64,000 bases of DNA from Pseudomonas azadiae (GTDB lineage Bacteria > Pseudomonadota > Gammaproteobacteria > Pseudomonadales > Pseudomonadaceae): assembly GCF_019145355.1 (NCBI RefSeq), contig NZ_JAHSTY010000002.1, positions 744,001 through 808,000 of the forward strand, in the 5' to 3' direction. This document shows, piece by piece, positions 9,361 through 18,369 of the stretch. A model generated the notes under the pieces. It ran no database searches and had not been told where the DNA came from. It was given only the letters and a program-made list of their open reading frames with translations. A program made the position numbers and the translations under genes. Positions within the stretch are counted from its first letter, which is position 1. Every line of letters begins with the position of its first letter.

Positions 9361-9447
9361 GTGGGAGCGGGCTTGCTCGCGAAAGCGGTGGTTCAGTGAC
9401 AGAGGTAGTCGCTGGCACACCGCATTCGCGAGCAAGCCCGCTCCCAC
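9361..9447. repeat. C-type REPIN
   Basis: Inverted pair with arms GTGGGAGCGGGCTTGCTCGC at 9361 and its complement ending at 9447, separated by a variable loop. It lies between the SLC13 permease and the efflux pair and may serve as a transcription barrier. Confidence 0.85.
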
Positions 9448-9576
9448 ATTTTTGACCGTGTCTACATTAAGACTCAATTTTGCGCCCCAAGATGGCAAGA
9501 TGAACTCCTCTCAGGTTTTCCACTCCCTGAGTAAAGGTTCCACCGACTTCCCCCGTCGGCTCATCAAGGCCATCGA

Positions 9577-11220
9577 ATGAACAAATACACCCCCCGCACC
9601 TGGGAGCCGCATGAGCGGCCCAGCCTGCCCGGTTCGCCGTCTACGCCGCTGCACCCGACGCACAAGCGTTGGCTGTTCGCGATGGTCGGCGTGCTGGTGG
9701 CAATTACCGGTGGGCTGGGGAACGCGCTGGTGATCGCCAACCTGCAATACCTGCAAGGCGCATTGGGCGCGACCACTGCCGAAATGGCCTGGCTGCCCGC
9801 CGCGTACGTGATGACCAATGTGTGCATGAACCTGCTGCTGGTCAAATTTCGCCAGCAGTTCGGCCTGCGCGCGTTTACCGAGGTGTTCCTGGTGCTGTAT
9901 GCGCTGGTGACCTTCGGGCATTTGTTTGTCAATGACCTCAACTCGGCCATCGCCGTGCGGGCGGCTCATGGGATGGTCGGGGCAGCGCTGACTTCGTTGG
10001 GGTTGTACTACATGATCCAGGCGTTTCCGGCCAAGTGGCGCTTGAAGGCGCTGGTGCTGGGCTTGGGCACGGCGCAGTTGGCGTTGCCGCTGGCGCGGTT
10101 GTTCTCTGAAGACCTGCTGCAAATCGCCGAATGGCGCGGGCTGTACCTGTTTGAGCTGGGCTTGGCGCTGATCTGCCTGGGGTGCGTGTTCCTGCTCAAG
10201 TTGCCCCCGGGCGATCGGTTCAAGACGTTTGAAAAACTCGACTTCCTGACCTTCGCCATCCTCGCCACCGGCGTTGCCTTGCTCTGCGCGGTGCTGTCGC
10301 TGGGGCGCATCGACTGGTGGCTGGAAGCACCGTGGATCGGCGTGGCTTCGGCCTGTTCGCTGGTGCTGATCATGGCCGGCCTGGCCATCGAGCATAACCG
10401 CGCCAACCCGCTGCTGATGACCCGCTGGCTGGGCAGCGGCACCATGATTCGCCTGGCGCTGGCGGTGATCCTGATTCGCATGGTGCTGTCCGAACAGTCC
10501 ACCGGCGCCGTAGGGTTCATGCAGATGTTGAACATGAGCTACCAGCAGATGCACACGCTGTACGTGGTGATGCTGGTCGGGGCGATTGCGGGGCTGGCGG
10601 TCAGCGCACTGACGATCAACCCGGCGCACTTGCTGATGCCGCTGGTGATCTCCCTGGCGCTGATGGCCACCGGCTCGGTAATGGACAGTTTTTCCAGCAA
10701 CCTGACCCGGCCGCAGAACCTGTACATCAGCCAGTTCCTGCTAGGCTTCGGCGGCACGTTCTTTTTGGGGCCGACCATGGTGCTGGGCACCAAGAACGTG
10801 TTGGCCAACCCGCGCAATCTGGTAAGTTTTTCGGTGATGTTCGGTATCTGCCAGAACCTGGGCGGCCTGATCGGCGCGGCGTTGCTGGGCACCTTCCAGA
10901 TCGCGCGCGAGAAATACCATTCCAGCATGATCGTCGAGCACCTGACCCTGCTCGACCCGCGTGTGGCGGCGCGGGTGCAGAGCGGCGGCTCCGCCTATGG
11001 GGGAATCGCCGCCGACCCCGAGCTGCGTAACCTGATGGGTATTCGCAGCCTGGCCACGGCCGCCACCCGTGAAGCGAACGTGATGGCCTACAACGATGTC
11101 TTCATGCTGATCGCGATCATCGCGATCCTGACCATGATCTGGATCTTTATCCGCAGTCTGTGGCTGATGAGCACCACCAAGACAGCCACTCCCGTTCAAC
11201 CCAGCGGCGCACCTTCATGA
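9577..11220 (+). CDS. MFS efflux transporter, DHA2/EmrB-like (14 TM)
   Basis: A 547-residue inner-membrane transporter with about 14 hydrophobic segments. The N-terminal tail is cytoplasmic and proline-rich (about 30 residues). TM1 is near 30-50, followed by a segment typical of DHA2 drug:proton antiporters (AEMAWLPAAYVM). It overlaps by 4 bases with an EmrA/HlyD adaptor gene, so the pair should form a tripartite pump with an outer-membrane channel encoded elsewhere. The substrate is unknown. The ATG at 9577 has AAGGCCATCGA upstream. A transport role is sure; EmrB versus other DHA2 subgroups is less so. Confidence 0.85.
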   Translation: MNKYTPRTWEPHERPSLPGSPSTPLHPTHKRWLFAMVGVLVAITGGLGNALVIANLQYLQGALGATTAEMAWLPAAYVMTNVCMNLLLVKFRQQFGLRAFTEVFLVLYALVTFGHLFVNDLNSAIAVRAAHGMVGAALTSLGLYYMIQAFPAKWRLKALVLGLGTAQLALPLARLFSEDLLQIAEWRGLYLFELGLALICLGCVFLLKLPPGDRFKTFEKLDFLTFAILATGVALLCAVLSLGRIDWWLEAPWIGVASACSLVLIMAGLAIEHNRANPLLMTRWLGSGTMIRLALAVILIRMVLSEQSTGAVGFMQMLNMSYQQMHTLYVVMLVGAIAGLAVSALTINPAHLLMPLVISLALMATGSVMDSFSSNLTRPQNLYISQFLLGFGGTFFLGPTMVLGTKNVLANPRNLVSFSVMFGICQNLGGLIGAALLGTFQIAREKYHSSMIVEHLTLLDPRVAARVQSGGSAYGGIAADPELRNLMGIRSLATAATREANVMAYNDVFMLIAIIAILTMIWIFIRSLWLMSTTKTATPVQPSGAPS

Positions 11221-12362
11221 CCGAACCCACCACCACAACCACCAATGCTATCGCCGCCACCCCGGAAGGCGCCACGCCGCCGGGCGCGGCGGTCACCGAG
11301 TCACGTTCGCTGCGGGTACGCATTATCTCGTCGCTGGGCTTTGCCGCGATTGCGATCATCGGTGTGCTGATCGTGCTGTACGCCTGGCAATTGCCGCCGT
11401 TCAGCAGTGCGGTGGTGACCACCGAGAATGCCCTGGTACGTGGGCAGGTCACGATCATCGGCCCGCAGCTCAGCGGGTATGTGTTTGAAGTGCCGGTGCA
11501 GGATTTCCAGTACGTGAAGGCCGGCGATCTGCTGGTGCGTCTCGATGACCGCATCTACAAGCAGCGCCTCGATCAGGCGCTGGCGCAATTGGCGGTGCAA
11601 CAGGCGTCGTTGGCGAATGTGGTGCAGCAGCGCAACAGCGCCGAAGCCACGATCAAATTGCGCCAGGCGGCCTTGGCGGACAGCCAGGCGCAGGCGCGCA
11701 AGAGCACCGCCGATTTGCGCCGCAACGAAGCGTTGATCAGCGACGGTTCGGTATCCAAACGTGAGCTGGACGTGACCCGCGCCGCCCATGCGCAGACCCT
11801 CGCCGCCGTCGCGCAAGCCCAGGCCAGCCTGGAAATCGCCCGGCAGGATGTGCAGACGGTGATCGTCAATCGCGGTTCGCTGGAAGCCGCGGTGGCAAGT
11901 GCCGATGCGGCGGTGGAGCTGGCACGTATCGACCTGTCCAACACACGCATCACCGCGCCGCGTGACGGCCAGCTGGGGCAGATTGGCGTGCGCCTGGGAG
12001 CTTACGTCAACTCCGGTGCGCAGTTGATGGCGCTGGTGCCGCCACAGCTGTGGGTGATCGCCAACATGAAAGAAACCCAGATGGACAACGTGCAGGTCGG
12101 CCAACCGGTGACCTTCACCGTCGATGCCCTCAACCACCGTAAATTCCACGGCACGGTGCAGCATATTTCCCCGGCGACCGGCTCGGAGTTCAGCCTGTTG
12201 CAGGCGGATAACGCCACCGGCAACTTTGTGAAGATTGCGCAGCGGGTGCCGGTGAGAATCACGGTGGACCCGGGTCAGGCCGAGAGCGAGCGGTTGCGGC
12301 CGGGGCTTTCGGTGGTGGTCAGCATCGACACCGCCGGGCGCCTCAAAAACAGTCCTCCCTGA
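11217..12362 (+). CDS. EmrA/HlyD-family membrane fusion protein
   Basis: Periplasmic adaptor of 381 residues. A threonine-rich cytoplasmic tail (TTTTTN) precedes one transmembrane helix at about residues 38-58. Next come a biotinyl/lipoyl-like half motif, a long alpha-hairpin coiled coil rich in alanine and glutamine (about 105-230), and the second half motif with ARIDLSNTRITAP, the HlyD signature region. The ATG overlaps the MFS stop (ATGA), which shows translational coupling. No TolC-like gene follows. Confidence 0.9.
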   Translation: MTEPTTTTTNAIAATPEGATPPGAAVTESRSLRVRIISSLGFAAIAIIGVLIVLYAWQLPPFSSAVVTTENALVRGQVTIIGPQLSGYVFEVPVQDFQYVKAGDLLVRLDDRIYKQRLDQALAQLAVQQASLANVVQQRNSAEATIKLRQAALADSQAQARKSTADLRRNEALISDGSVSKRELDVTRAAHAQTLAAVAQAQASLEIARQDVQTVIVNRGSLEAAVASADAAVELARIDLSNTRITAPRDGQLGQIGVRLGAYVNSGAQLMALVPPQLWVIANMKETQMDNVQVGQPVTFTVDALNHRKFHGTVQHISPATGSEFSLLQADNATGNFVKIAQRVPVRITVDPGQAESERLRPGLSVVVSIDTAGRLKNSPP

Positions 12363-12403
12363 CACAATAGGGATCAAAATTTTTGAATGTGCAAGAGGTA
12401 TCT

Positions 12404-12535
12404 GTAGTGAGCGGGCTTGCCCCGCGCTGGGTGGCGAAGCCGCCCTAATAAAATCACCGCCGAGTTACAAGTAACAACGCGTCGCCTGGTTTGGGGCGGC
12501 TTCGCCACCCAGCGCGGGGCAAGCCCGCTCACTAC
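12404..12535. repeat. B-type REPIN reaching into the galM stop codon
   Basis: Arms GTAGTGAGCGGGCTTG at 12404 and the complement ending at 12535 enclose about 50 bases of loop. The last four bases overlap the stop codon of galM (12532-12534), so this repeat sets the 3' end of the gene. Traces of an A-type element flank it (AGGTATCT at the left, GGCTATCGCAGG inside the galM 3' end). Confidence 0.85.
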
Positions 12536-13434
12536 AACGGTTTGGTGCCTGAGGCTATCGCAGGTAAATGGGGTGTGTATTTCAGGGTGAAATCGAGGTG
12601 GGTTGACTGGCCTTGTTCCAGCAACGTGAGGCCAGGGCGGCCCGGCAGGTGATGGGCATTCACCGGATGACTCACCGGCTCGATGCAAAAGAACCCCAGC
12701 CCCGGCGGGCAGTACAGCAGGAAGTAATCGGCGCCGCTGGCCTGGCAGTCCAGCGCATAACCGAGTTCCGGTTGTTCGATGCGGCACTGCCCGTCCCACT
12801 GGCAAAAGCCATTGTCCACCAGGCCTTCGGGCAGAGCTTTTAATGCCTGGAAGTCCCACGCCTCCGGCACGGGTGCCAGCCCGGTAGGCAGCTTGGATGC
12901 ATTACTCATCCACACCTGCGAAGCCTTGGCCTGCAGCCGAGTACCCGCCCGGCGCGGGAAGTAGGGGTGCAAGCCCAGGCCATGCCATGCGGCGTGTTCA
13001 GCCAGGTGCGTCACCCGCAATGCGATGCTCAGTTCACCGTCCTGCAACCGAAACCGTTGCTCGACGCGGTAGGCGAACGGCGTGTCGCACTCAGCGGCCA
13101 ACACCACCTCATGCGCCGACTGGCTGACCACCTGCCACGCCTGTTGCCAGGCCGAGCCATGAATCGGCAGCGGGTCGGTCAGGCTGTTGGGCACCAGTGC
13201 CAGCCAGCCATCGGGGTTGGCGAAACCGCCTTCGCCGATCCGGTTGGACCAGGGCGCCAGGGGATAGCAGGCGAGCTTGCCCGGCAAGCCGGTGTTGATT
13301 GCCTGTTCATCGCTGTGGCGTAGCAGCGGTTGGCCGCTGGCGCGTACTGTCCAGTTGACAATGCTGCCACCTACAGAGGGCGCCAGGGTGAGGTGGGTGA
13401 GTTGATCGCGCAGTTCAATGAAGGGTGAAGACAT
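12532..13434 (-). CDS. Aldose 1-epimerase (galactose mutarotase family)
   Basis: A 300-residue cytoplasmic enzyme that interconverts alpha and beta anomers of aldoses. Family landmarks are an early PLAPWSNRI segment, the catalytic-type histidines in HGSAW and GLGLHPYF, and the glutamate in FCIEPVSHP. The start at 13434 has GGAAAG upstream and gives MSSPFIEL; the longer frame to 13476 has no such site. It lies about 100 bases after the TRAP transporter genes on the same strand, so it may serve hexuronate or sugar uptake. The last ~10 residues and the stop codon are encoded by repeat-derived DNA. Confidence 0.85.
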   Translation of the reverse strand: MSSPFIELRDQLTHLTLAPSVGGSIVNWTVRASGQPLLRHSDEQAINTGLPGKLACYPLAPWSNRIGEGGFANPDGWLALVPNSLTDPLPIHGSAWQQAWQVVSQSAHEVVLAAECDTPFAYRVEQRFRLQDGELSIALRVTHLAEHAAWHGLGLHPYFPRRAGTRLQAKASQVWMSNASKLPTGLAPVPEAWDFQALKALPEGLVDNGFCQWDGQCRIEQPELGYALDCQASGADYFLLYCPPGLGFFCIEPVSHPVNAHHLPGRPGLTLLEQGQSTHLDFTLKYTPHLPAIASGTKPL

Positions 13435-13476
13435 GGCTTTCCGCCGTATGAAGTAGGACCTGCAACAAGGTTCCAT

Positions 13477-13502
13477 GTGGGAGCAGGCAAGCCAGCTCCC
13501 AC
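13477..13502. repeat. Minimal REP palindrome
   Basis: Compact REP hairpin (GTGGGAG ... CTCCCAC with CAGGCAAGCC between the arms) in the galM-dctM gap. Confidence 0.7.
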
Positions 13503-13532
13503 AGTTGATCTACATTGGGCTGGAGAATGGGT

Positions 13533-14813
13533 TTACAACACCACGCTCGGCAGCCACAGCGACAGTGCGGGAATGTAGGTCACCGCGATCAACACCATGA
13601 ACAACACCGCATAAAACGGCAGCAGCGCCTTCACGGTCTTCTCGATGCTGACCTTGCCCACCGCCGCGCCCACGAACAGCACCGCGCCCACCGGTGGGGT
13701 GATCAGGCCGATGCCCAGGTTCACCAGCATGATCATGCCGAAATGCACCGGGTCGACACCAATACCCAGCACCACCGGCAGCAAAATCGGTGTGAGGATC
13801 AGGATCAGCGGCGCCATGTCCATCACCGTGCCGAGCAACAGCAGCATGGCGTTGATGCACATCAGGATCACGTAGCGGTTGTCCGACAGGGTCAGGAACA
13901 TCGTGGTGATTTTCGCCGGAATCTGCATCAGCGTCATGATGTAGCCAAAGCTGGCGGCGAAGGCGATGAGGATCATCACGATGGAAATGGTGCGCACCGT
14001 GCGGTGCATCAGCTTGGGCAGCTCGCTCCATTTGTAGTCGCGGTAGATGAACATGGTCACGAAGAACGCCCACAGCACGGCAATCGCGGCGGATTCGGTG
14101 GCGGTGAAGATACCCGAGAGGATGCCGCCGAGGATGATCACCATGGCCATCAGGCCCCAAAGCGCATCGGCGGCGATTTTCAGCGCCTGCCTCAACGGAA
14201 TGACTTCACCTTTGGGGTAGTCGCGCTTTCTCGCGAAAATCAGGCACAACACCATCAGGCACGCGCTCATCAGCAGGCCCGGCACCACGCCGGCCATGAA
14301 CAGCGAGGCGATCGACACCGTACCGCCGGCCGCCAGGGAGTAGAGCACTGAGTTGTGGCTGGGCGGCGTCAGCAGCGCTTGCACCGAGCCGCTGACGGTC
14401 ACGGCCGTGGCGAATTCACGCGGGTAGCCACGGCGTTCCATTTCCGGGATCAGCACCGAACCGACCGAGGCGGTATCGGCCACCGACGAGCCGGAAATCG
14501 CGCCGAAAAACGTCGAGGCCATAATGTTCACCAACGACAGGCCGCCGCGCACGAAGCCCACCAGCACCCCGGCGAAGGCCACCAGCCGCCGCGACATGCC
14601 GCCCTCGGCCATGATCGCCCCGGCCAGCACGAAGAACGGAATCGCCATCAGCGAAAACTTGTTCACCCCGCCGGCGACCTGAATCATCAGGGCCTGGAAC
14701 GGGATGTCGATCCACCACGCGCCAATCAGCGCCGACAGCCCCAGGGCATAGGCCACCGGCATGCCGATCAGGATCAAGGCGATAAAGCTGCCCAACAGAA
14801 TCAACGCGTCCAT
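13533..14813 (-). CDS. dctM: TRAP transporter large permease DctM-type
   Basis: A 426-residue inner-membrane subunit with about 12 hydrophobic segments. It is the ion-coupled translocation channel of a TRAP uptake system. The N-terminus MDALILLGSF and the segments FFGAISGSSVADTASVG and PPSHNSVLYSLA are typical of DctM. It starts two bases after the DctQ stop (TGATATG), with AAGGGGCC upstream. Linkage to uronate dehydrogenase suggests glucuronate or galacturonate as substrate. This is inference from neighbours. Confidence 0.9.
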   Translation of the reverse strand: MDALILLGSFIALILIGMPVAYALGLSALIGAWWIDIPFQALMIQVAGGVNKFSLMAIPFFVLAGAIMAEGGMSRRLVAFAGVLVGFVRGGLSLVNIMASTFFGAISGSSVADTASVGSVLIPEMERRGYPREFATAVTVSGSVQALLTPPSHNSVLYSLAAGGTVSIASLFMAGVVPGLLMSACLMVLCLIFARKRDYPKGEVIPLRQALKIAADALWGLMAMVIILGGILSGIFTATESAAIAVLWAFFVTMFIYRDYKWSELPKLMHRTVRTISIVMILIAFAASFGYIMTLMQIPAKITTMFLTLSDNRYVILMCINAMLLLLGTVMDMAPLILILTPILLPVVLGIGVDPVHFGMIMLVNLGIGLITPPVGAVLFVGAAVGKVSIEKTVKALLPFYAVLFMVLIAVTYIPALSLWLPSVVL

Positions 14814-14814
14814 A

Positions 14815-15342
14815 TCAGGCGGCCCCTTCGCTTTCTTCTACCAGGTCAAAACGTACGACCCGACGGTTGCTCTGGTCACCGAGCAGGAGTTTTTCCACGA
14901 CAAAGATCAGGGTCAGAAGCCCACCGATCGGGATCGGCATGTAGGTGATGCCCACGCGCAGGGTGGGAATGGCGCTCATGAACTGGTTCCAGGTGGACAG
15001 GCACAGCTTGGTGCCCCAGATGGTCATGAACAGGCAAATGGTGCCCATCAGCAGTTGCGAGACGATTCCGACGATTCGCCGCTGCTCGGCCGGCAGACGG
15101 TCGGTGACCATGGCCACCGACATGTGTGCGCCGGCGCGGTAGCTGGCGGCTGCACCGATGAAGGTAAATACCAGCATCAACAGGATGGCGGTGGGCTCGG
15201 GCCAACTGGAACCGGTACCGAGGACATAGCGGGCGAAAATGCCCCAGGGAATGATCAGTGCCACCCCCAATACCGAGAGGCCGGCGACCCAGATGCAGGT
15301 CATGTAGATGCGGTCGTTGATACGCAGCAGTAAATTCTTCAT
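14815..15342 (-). CDS. dctQ: TRAP transporter small permease DctQ-type
   Basis: A 175-residue membrane protein with four hydrophobic helices, as expected for DctQ, which pairs with DctM. It carries the SWPEPTAILLM motif region and a charged tail. I prefer the ATG at 15342, which has GGTGAACGCC before it. An in-frame GTG at 15351 would add three residues. It sits between the binding-protein and DctM genes, in one operon. Confidence 0.88.
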   Translation of the reverse strand: MKNLLLRINDRIYMTCIWVAGLSVLGVALIIPWGIFARYVLGTGSSWPEPTAILLMLVFTFIGAAASYRAGAHMSVAMVTDRLPAEQRRIVGIVSQLLMGTICLFMTIWGTKLCLSTWNQFMSAIPTLRVGITYMPIPIGGLLTLIFVVEKLLLGDQSNRRVVRFDLVEESEGAA

Positions 15343-15406
15343 GGCGTTCACCGTAACCGGGCGCGTCAGTGTTGACCGCGCCGGGCCTAGCTAGGGAGGA
15401 GGGTGC

Positions 15407-16369
15407 TTACTGAACCGCGTCGATCCGCTTGACGATGTCAGCGTAAGGCGCGCCGTACTTGGCGCGAACCGCAGCGGTGGCGTCATAGAAGGGCTTTTTG
15501 TCGACGGTAATGAACTCGACACCGGCAGCCTTGAGCTTGGCCTCGCTGCTGGCGGACTTGGCATCCCACAGCACGCGCTCATCAGCCTGGGCGGCCTTGG
15601 CGGCTGTTTTCACCATGTCCTGCTGCGCGGGGGTGAGTTTGTTCCAGGTGATTTTCGACATCACGATGGGTTCGGGCAGGATCAGGTGCTCGGTGAGGGT
15701 GTAGTACTTGGCGTTCTGGTAGTGGTTGTGCTCCAGCAGGGTCGGCGGGTTGTTCTCCGCGCCGTCGATCACGCCGGTCTGCAGGGCGCTGAAGATCTCG
15801 CCGGTGTCCATGGCGATGCCGTTGGCGCCCATGGCGTTGAAGGCTTCGATGAACAGTGGGTTGCCTTGTACGCGAATCTTCATGCCTTTGAGGTCTTCGA
15901 TCTTGCGCACCGGTTTCTTGGTGTAGAGGTTGCGCGTGCCTCCGTCCATCCAGGCCAGGGCGACCAGGCCGAATTCGGAGTCGGTGATCTTGGCGAGGAT
16001 TTCATCGCCGATCTCGCCGTCGATGACCTTGCGCATATGCGCCTGGTCACGGAACACGAAGGGCAGGTTGAACACGTTCACGTCCGGCACCACCGGGCCG
16101 ACGATGCCGAGGCTGACGCGGGTCATCTGCACCGCGCCGACCTGGGCCTGCTCGACGACTTCCTTCTCGGAACCCAGGACGCCGCCGGGGAAGTACTTGA
16201 AGGTCAGTTCGCCGTTGCTTGCCTTGGTCAGGGCCTTGCCCATGTTTTCTTCAGCCACGACGGTGGGGTAGCCGGCGGGGTGGATGTCGGCGAATTTGAT
16301 TTCCAGCGCGTGGGCGGCGCTGCAGAGGGTCAAGCATGCAGCGGCGAGCAAGGTGCGTTTGAAGTCCAT
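15407..16369 (-). CDS. dctP: TRAP transporter solute-binding protein DctP-type (uronate-linked)
   Basis: Periplasmic binding protein of 320 residues with a signal peptide (1-21, ending AHA-L). DctP-family features are an early IHPAGYPT, GAVQMTRVS, the mid-protein arginine in KIRVQGNP that typically holds the substrate carboxylate, and ALQTGVIDGAENN. It delivers solute to the DctQM permease encoded just downstream. Next to uronate dehydrogenase and a lactonase, a hexuronate is the likely ligand. Both the family and the operon order match Pseudomonas uronate clusters. Confidence 0.9.
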   Translation of the reverse strand: MDFKRTLLAAACLTLCSAAHALEIKFADIHPAGYPTVVAEENMGKALTKASNGELTFKYFPGGVLGSEKEVVEQAQVGAVQMTRVSLGIVGPVVPDVNVFNLPFVFRDQAHMRKVIDGEIGDEILAKITDSEFGLVALAWMDGGTRNLYTKKPVRKIEDLKGMKIRVQGNPLFIEAFNAMGANGIAMDTGEIFSALQTGVIDGAENNPPTLLEHNHYQNAKYYTLTEHLILPEPIVMSKITWNKLTPAQQDMVKTAAKAAQADERVLWDAKSASSEAKLKAAGVEFITVDKKPFYDATAAVRAKYGAPYADIVKRIDAVQ

Positions 16370-16423
16370 GGGGTGTGTCTCCAGTCTTGTTATTGTTTTG
16401 AGTTCAAAGGCAGAGCGATGCAG

Positions 16424-17299
16424 CTAGAGGGTGAACGTGGGCTCCGGTAAACCGGTGACGCCGGGGTTGAGGGCAAACACGCCGCCGGACAGTGACTGCT
16501 CACGCGGGTCATCACGGATCGAGGTGACGAACAGGGTGTCCAGGCGACTGCCGCCAAAGGCGCACATGGTGGGTTTTTTCACCGGGACGGTGAGGGAGCG
16601 GTCGAGGCGACCGTCGGGGGTGAAACGGTGGACCAGCCCGGCGTCGTTGGCGCAGATCCAGTAGCAGCCCTCGGCGTCCACGGCGGCGCCGTCGGGGCGG
16701 CCTAGGTGCTGGTGCATATCCACGAACACACGGCGATTGGACGGCGTGCCGGTGTCGATGTCGTAGTCGAACGCCCAGACCTGCTGCACCAACGGGTGCG
16801 AGTCCGAGGCGTACATCGTGCGGCCGTCAGGGCTGAAGGCCAGGCCGTTGAGGGTGATGAACCCGTCCAGCTGGGCATGGGGCGCCGAGCCTGCGGCATA
16901 GCGATACAAGATGCCCTCGGCTGCGTTCAGGCCCATGTTCAGCACCATGCTGCCGGCCCAGAAACGGCCCTGGCGGTCACAGCGTCCATCGTTCAGGCGC
17001 ATGTCCGGGCGTGGGTGCGTGATGCTCGCCAGGGACGTGGTGTCGAGGCTGCCGTCGTTGTGCGCGGTGAGCTGGAAGAAGCCGGTTTCCATCCCGGCGA
17101 CCCAGTTGCCCGCATCGGTGCGGGCAATACAGGCGAGCATCTGCGGGGCTGTCCACGCGGCGATATGCCCGCTGGCGGCGCTCCAGCGTTGCAGGCCGCC
17201 GTTGGGGATGTCCACCCAGTACAGCGCATTTTCCTCGGGCACCCACACCGGGCATTCGCCCACGGCATTGCGGGCGTCGACGATCAGTTCAGCAGTCAT
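16424..17299 (-). CDS. SMP-30/gluconolactonase-family sugar-acid lactonase
   Basis: A 291-residue six-bladed propeller of the SMP-30/LRE family. The metal-ligand glutamate is in GECPVW (near residue 15), asparagine and aspartate in MRLNDGRCDRQGRFW, and a further aspartate in MYASDSH. Uronate dehydrogenase releases an aldaro-lactone, and this enzyme probably hydrolyses it to galactarate or glucarate. It follows the dehydrogenase gene by 29 bases. AAGGGA lies upstream of the ATG at 17299. The role is inferred from family plus neighbours. Confidence 0.87.
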   Translation of the reverse strand: MTAELIVDARNAVGECPVWVPEENALYWVDIPNGGLQRWSAASGHIAAWTAPQMLACIARTDAGNWVAGMETGFFQLTAHNDGSLDTTSLASITHPRPDMRLNDGRCDRQGRFWAGSMVLNMGLNAAEGILYRYAAGSAPHAQLDGFITLNGLAFSPDGRTMYASDSHPLVQQVWAFDYDIDTGTPSNRRVFVDMHQHLGRPDGAAVDAEGCYWICANDAGLVHRFTPDGRLDRSLTVPVKKPTMCAFGGSRLDTLFVTSIRDDPREQSLSGGVFALNPGVTGLPEPTFTL

Positions 17300-17328
17300 G
17301 GCCAGTCATTCCCTTGGTTGGTGTGAAC

Positions 17329-18147
17329 TCAGTCACCGAACGGTCCGGCCGCGCAGAACGCACCGCCCTGATAGACCTTGGCCGGGTCGTTGTCGGCCAC
17401 CGGTGGCTGGCTTTCGACCTGGGCGCGGAACACTTCGGAGCTGTCCTTGGGCGCGAAGCCCAGGTGCGCGGCGTAGCGGTTGTCCCACCAGGTGTCGAGG
17501 TTATCCGACATGCCATAGACCACGGTGTGGCCGACGTCTGGCGTGTACAGCGCGCGTTCGAGCAGTTGGGTCAGGTCGTCGAAGCTCAGCCAGGTGTGCA
17601 TCATCCGGCGGTTCTGCGGTTCCGGGAATGAGGAGCCGATGCGGATGCTGACGGTCTCGATGCCGTAGCGGTCGAAGTAGAAACTCGCCATGTCTTCGCC
17701 GTAGGATTTGGACAGGCCGTAGTAGCTGTCCGGACGGCGCGGGGAGTGGGCGTCGAGTTTTTCGCCCTGTTTGTAGAAGCCGATCACATGGTTGGAACTG
17801 GCAAAGATCACGCGCTTCACACCGTGACGCCGCGCGGCTTCGTAGATGTGGAAAACGCCGCTGATGTTGGCGCCGAGCACTTCTTCGAAGGGGCGCTCCA
17901 CCGATACGCCGCCAAAGTGCAGGATCGCGTCGACGCCTTCGACCAAGTGGTGCACGGCTTGTTTGTCGGAGAGGTCGCAGGGCTGCACTTCTTCGCGCGC
18001 GTCGGCAGCCGGGGCCATGTCGGCGATGTCTGACAGACGCAATACCTTGGCGTAAGGACGCAGGCGTTCGCGCAGGACTTTGCCCAGGCCGCCGGCGGCA
18101 CCGGTGAGCAGCAGGCGGTTGAATGGAGCTTGGGTGGTGGTGGTCAT
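17329..18147 (-). CDS. udh: Uronate dehydrogenase
   Basis: A 272-residue NAD-dependent short-chain/epimerase-fold enzyme that oxidises galacturonate and glucuronate to aldarolactones. It shows the Rossmann glycine loop TGAAGGLG, a DLSDK aspartate after strand 3, ASSNHVIGFY and the catalytic YxxxK in YYGLSKSYGED. The sequence closely resembles the Pseudomonas Udh type. The ATG at 18147 is preferred because GGA lies 8 bases upstream. An ATG two codons earlier would put it directly against the start. It is first gene of the operon udh-lactonase-dctP-dctQ-dctM, preceded by a possible operator at 18171. Confidence 0.92.
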   Translation of the reverse strand: MTTTTQAPFNRLLLTGAAGGLGKVLRERLRPYAKVLRLSDIADMAPAADAREEVQPCDLSDKQAVHHLVEGVDAILHFGGVSVERPFEEVLGANISGVFHIYEAARRHGVKRVIFASSNHVIGFYKQGEKLDAHSPRRPDSYYGLSKSYGEDMASFYFDRYGIETVSIRIGSSFPEPQNRRMMHTWLSFDDLTQLLERALYTPDVGHTVVYGMSDNLDTWWDNRYAAHLGFAPKDSSEVFRAQVESQPPVADNDPAKVYQGGAFCAAGPFGD

Positions 18148-18170
18148 GGGCATTCCAATTTTTGTTGTAG

Positions 18171-18183
18171 GTTGTCGTATGAC
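18171..18183. promoter_or_regulatory. Candidate operator upstream of udh
   Basis: GTTGTCGTATGAC lies about 24 bases upstream of udh and is nearly identical to GTTGTCGTACAAC at 19675-19687 upstream of the porin gene. Two uronate genes sharing the same motif suggests one regulator, perhaps a FadR-type GntR repressor. None is encoded in this window. Confidence 0.5.
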
Positions 18184-18250
18184 TAAATCGAAGTATTGTT
18201 AGGCGGCCCCAGGTTGTCAACGTTCTTACAGACGAATGAGATTTTCAAAT

Positions 18251-18359
18251 GTGGGAGCTGGCTTGTCGGATCGCCGCACCGCTGCGATGGCGGTGGCGGT
18301 GGGTCAGCCAGTTGATGTGTCAACTGACATTCCGCCATCGCAGGCAAGCCAGCTCCCAC
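18251..18359. repeat. A-type REPIN
   Basis: Arms GTGGGAGCTGGCTTG at 18251 and a complement ending at 18359, with a long loop, between udh and the porin 3' end. The left arm is damaged after GGCTTG (TCGGATCGC). Confidence 0.8.
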
Positions 18360-18369
18360 AGGGTACGAG

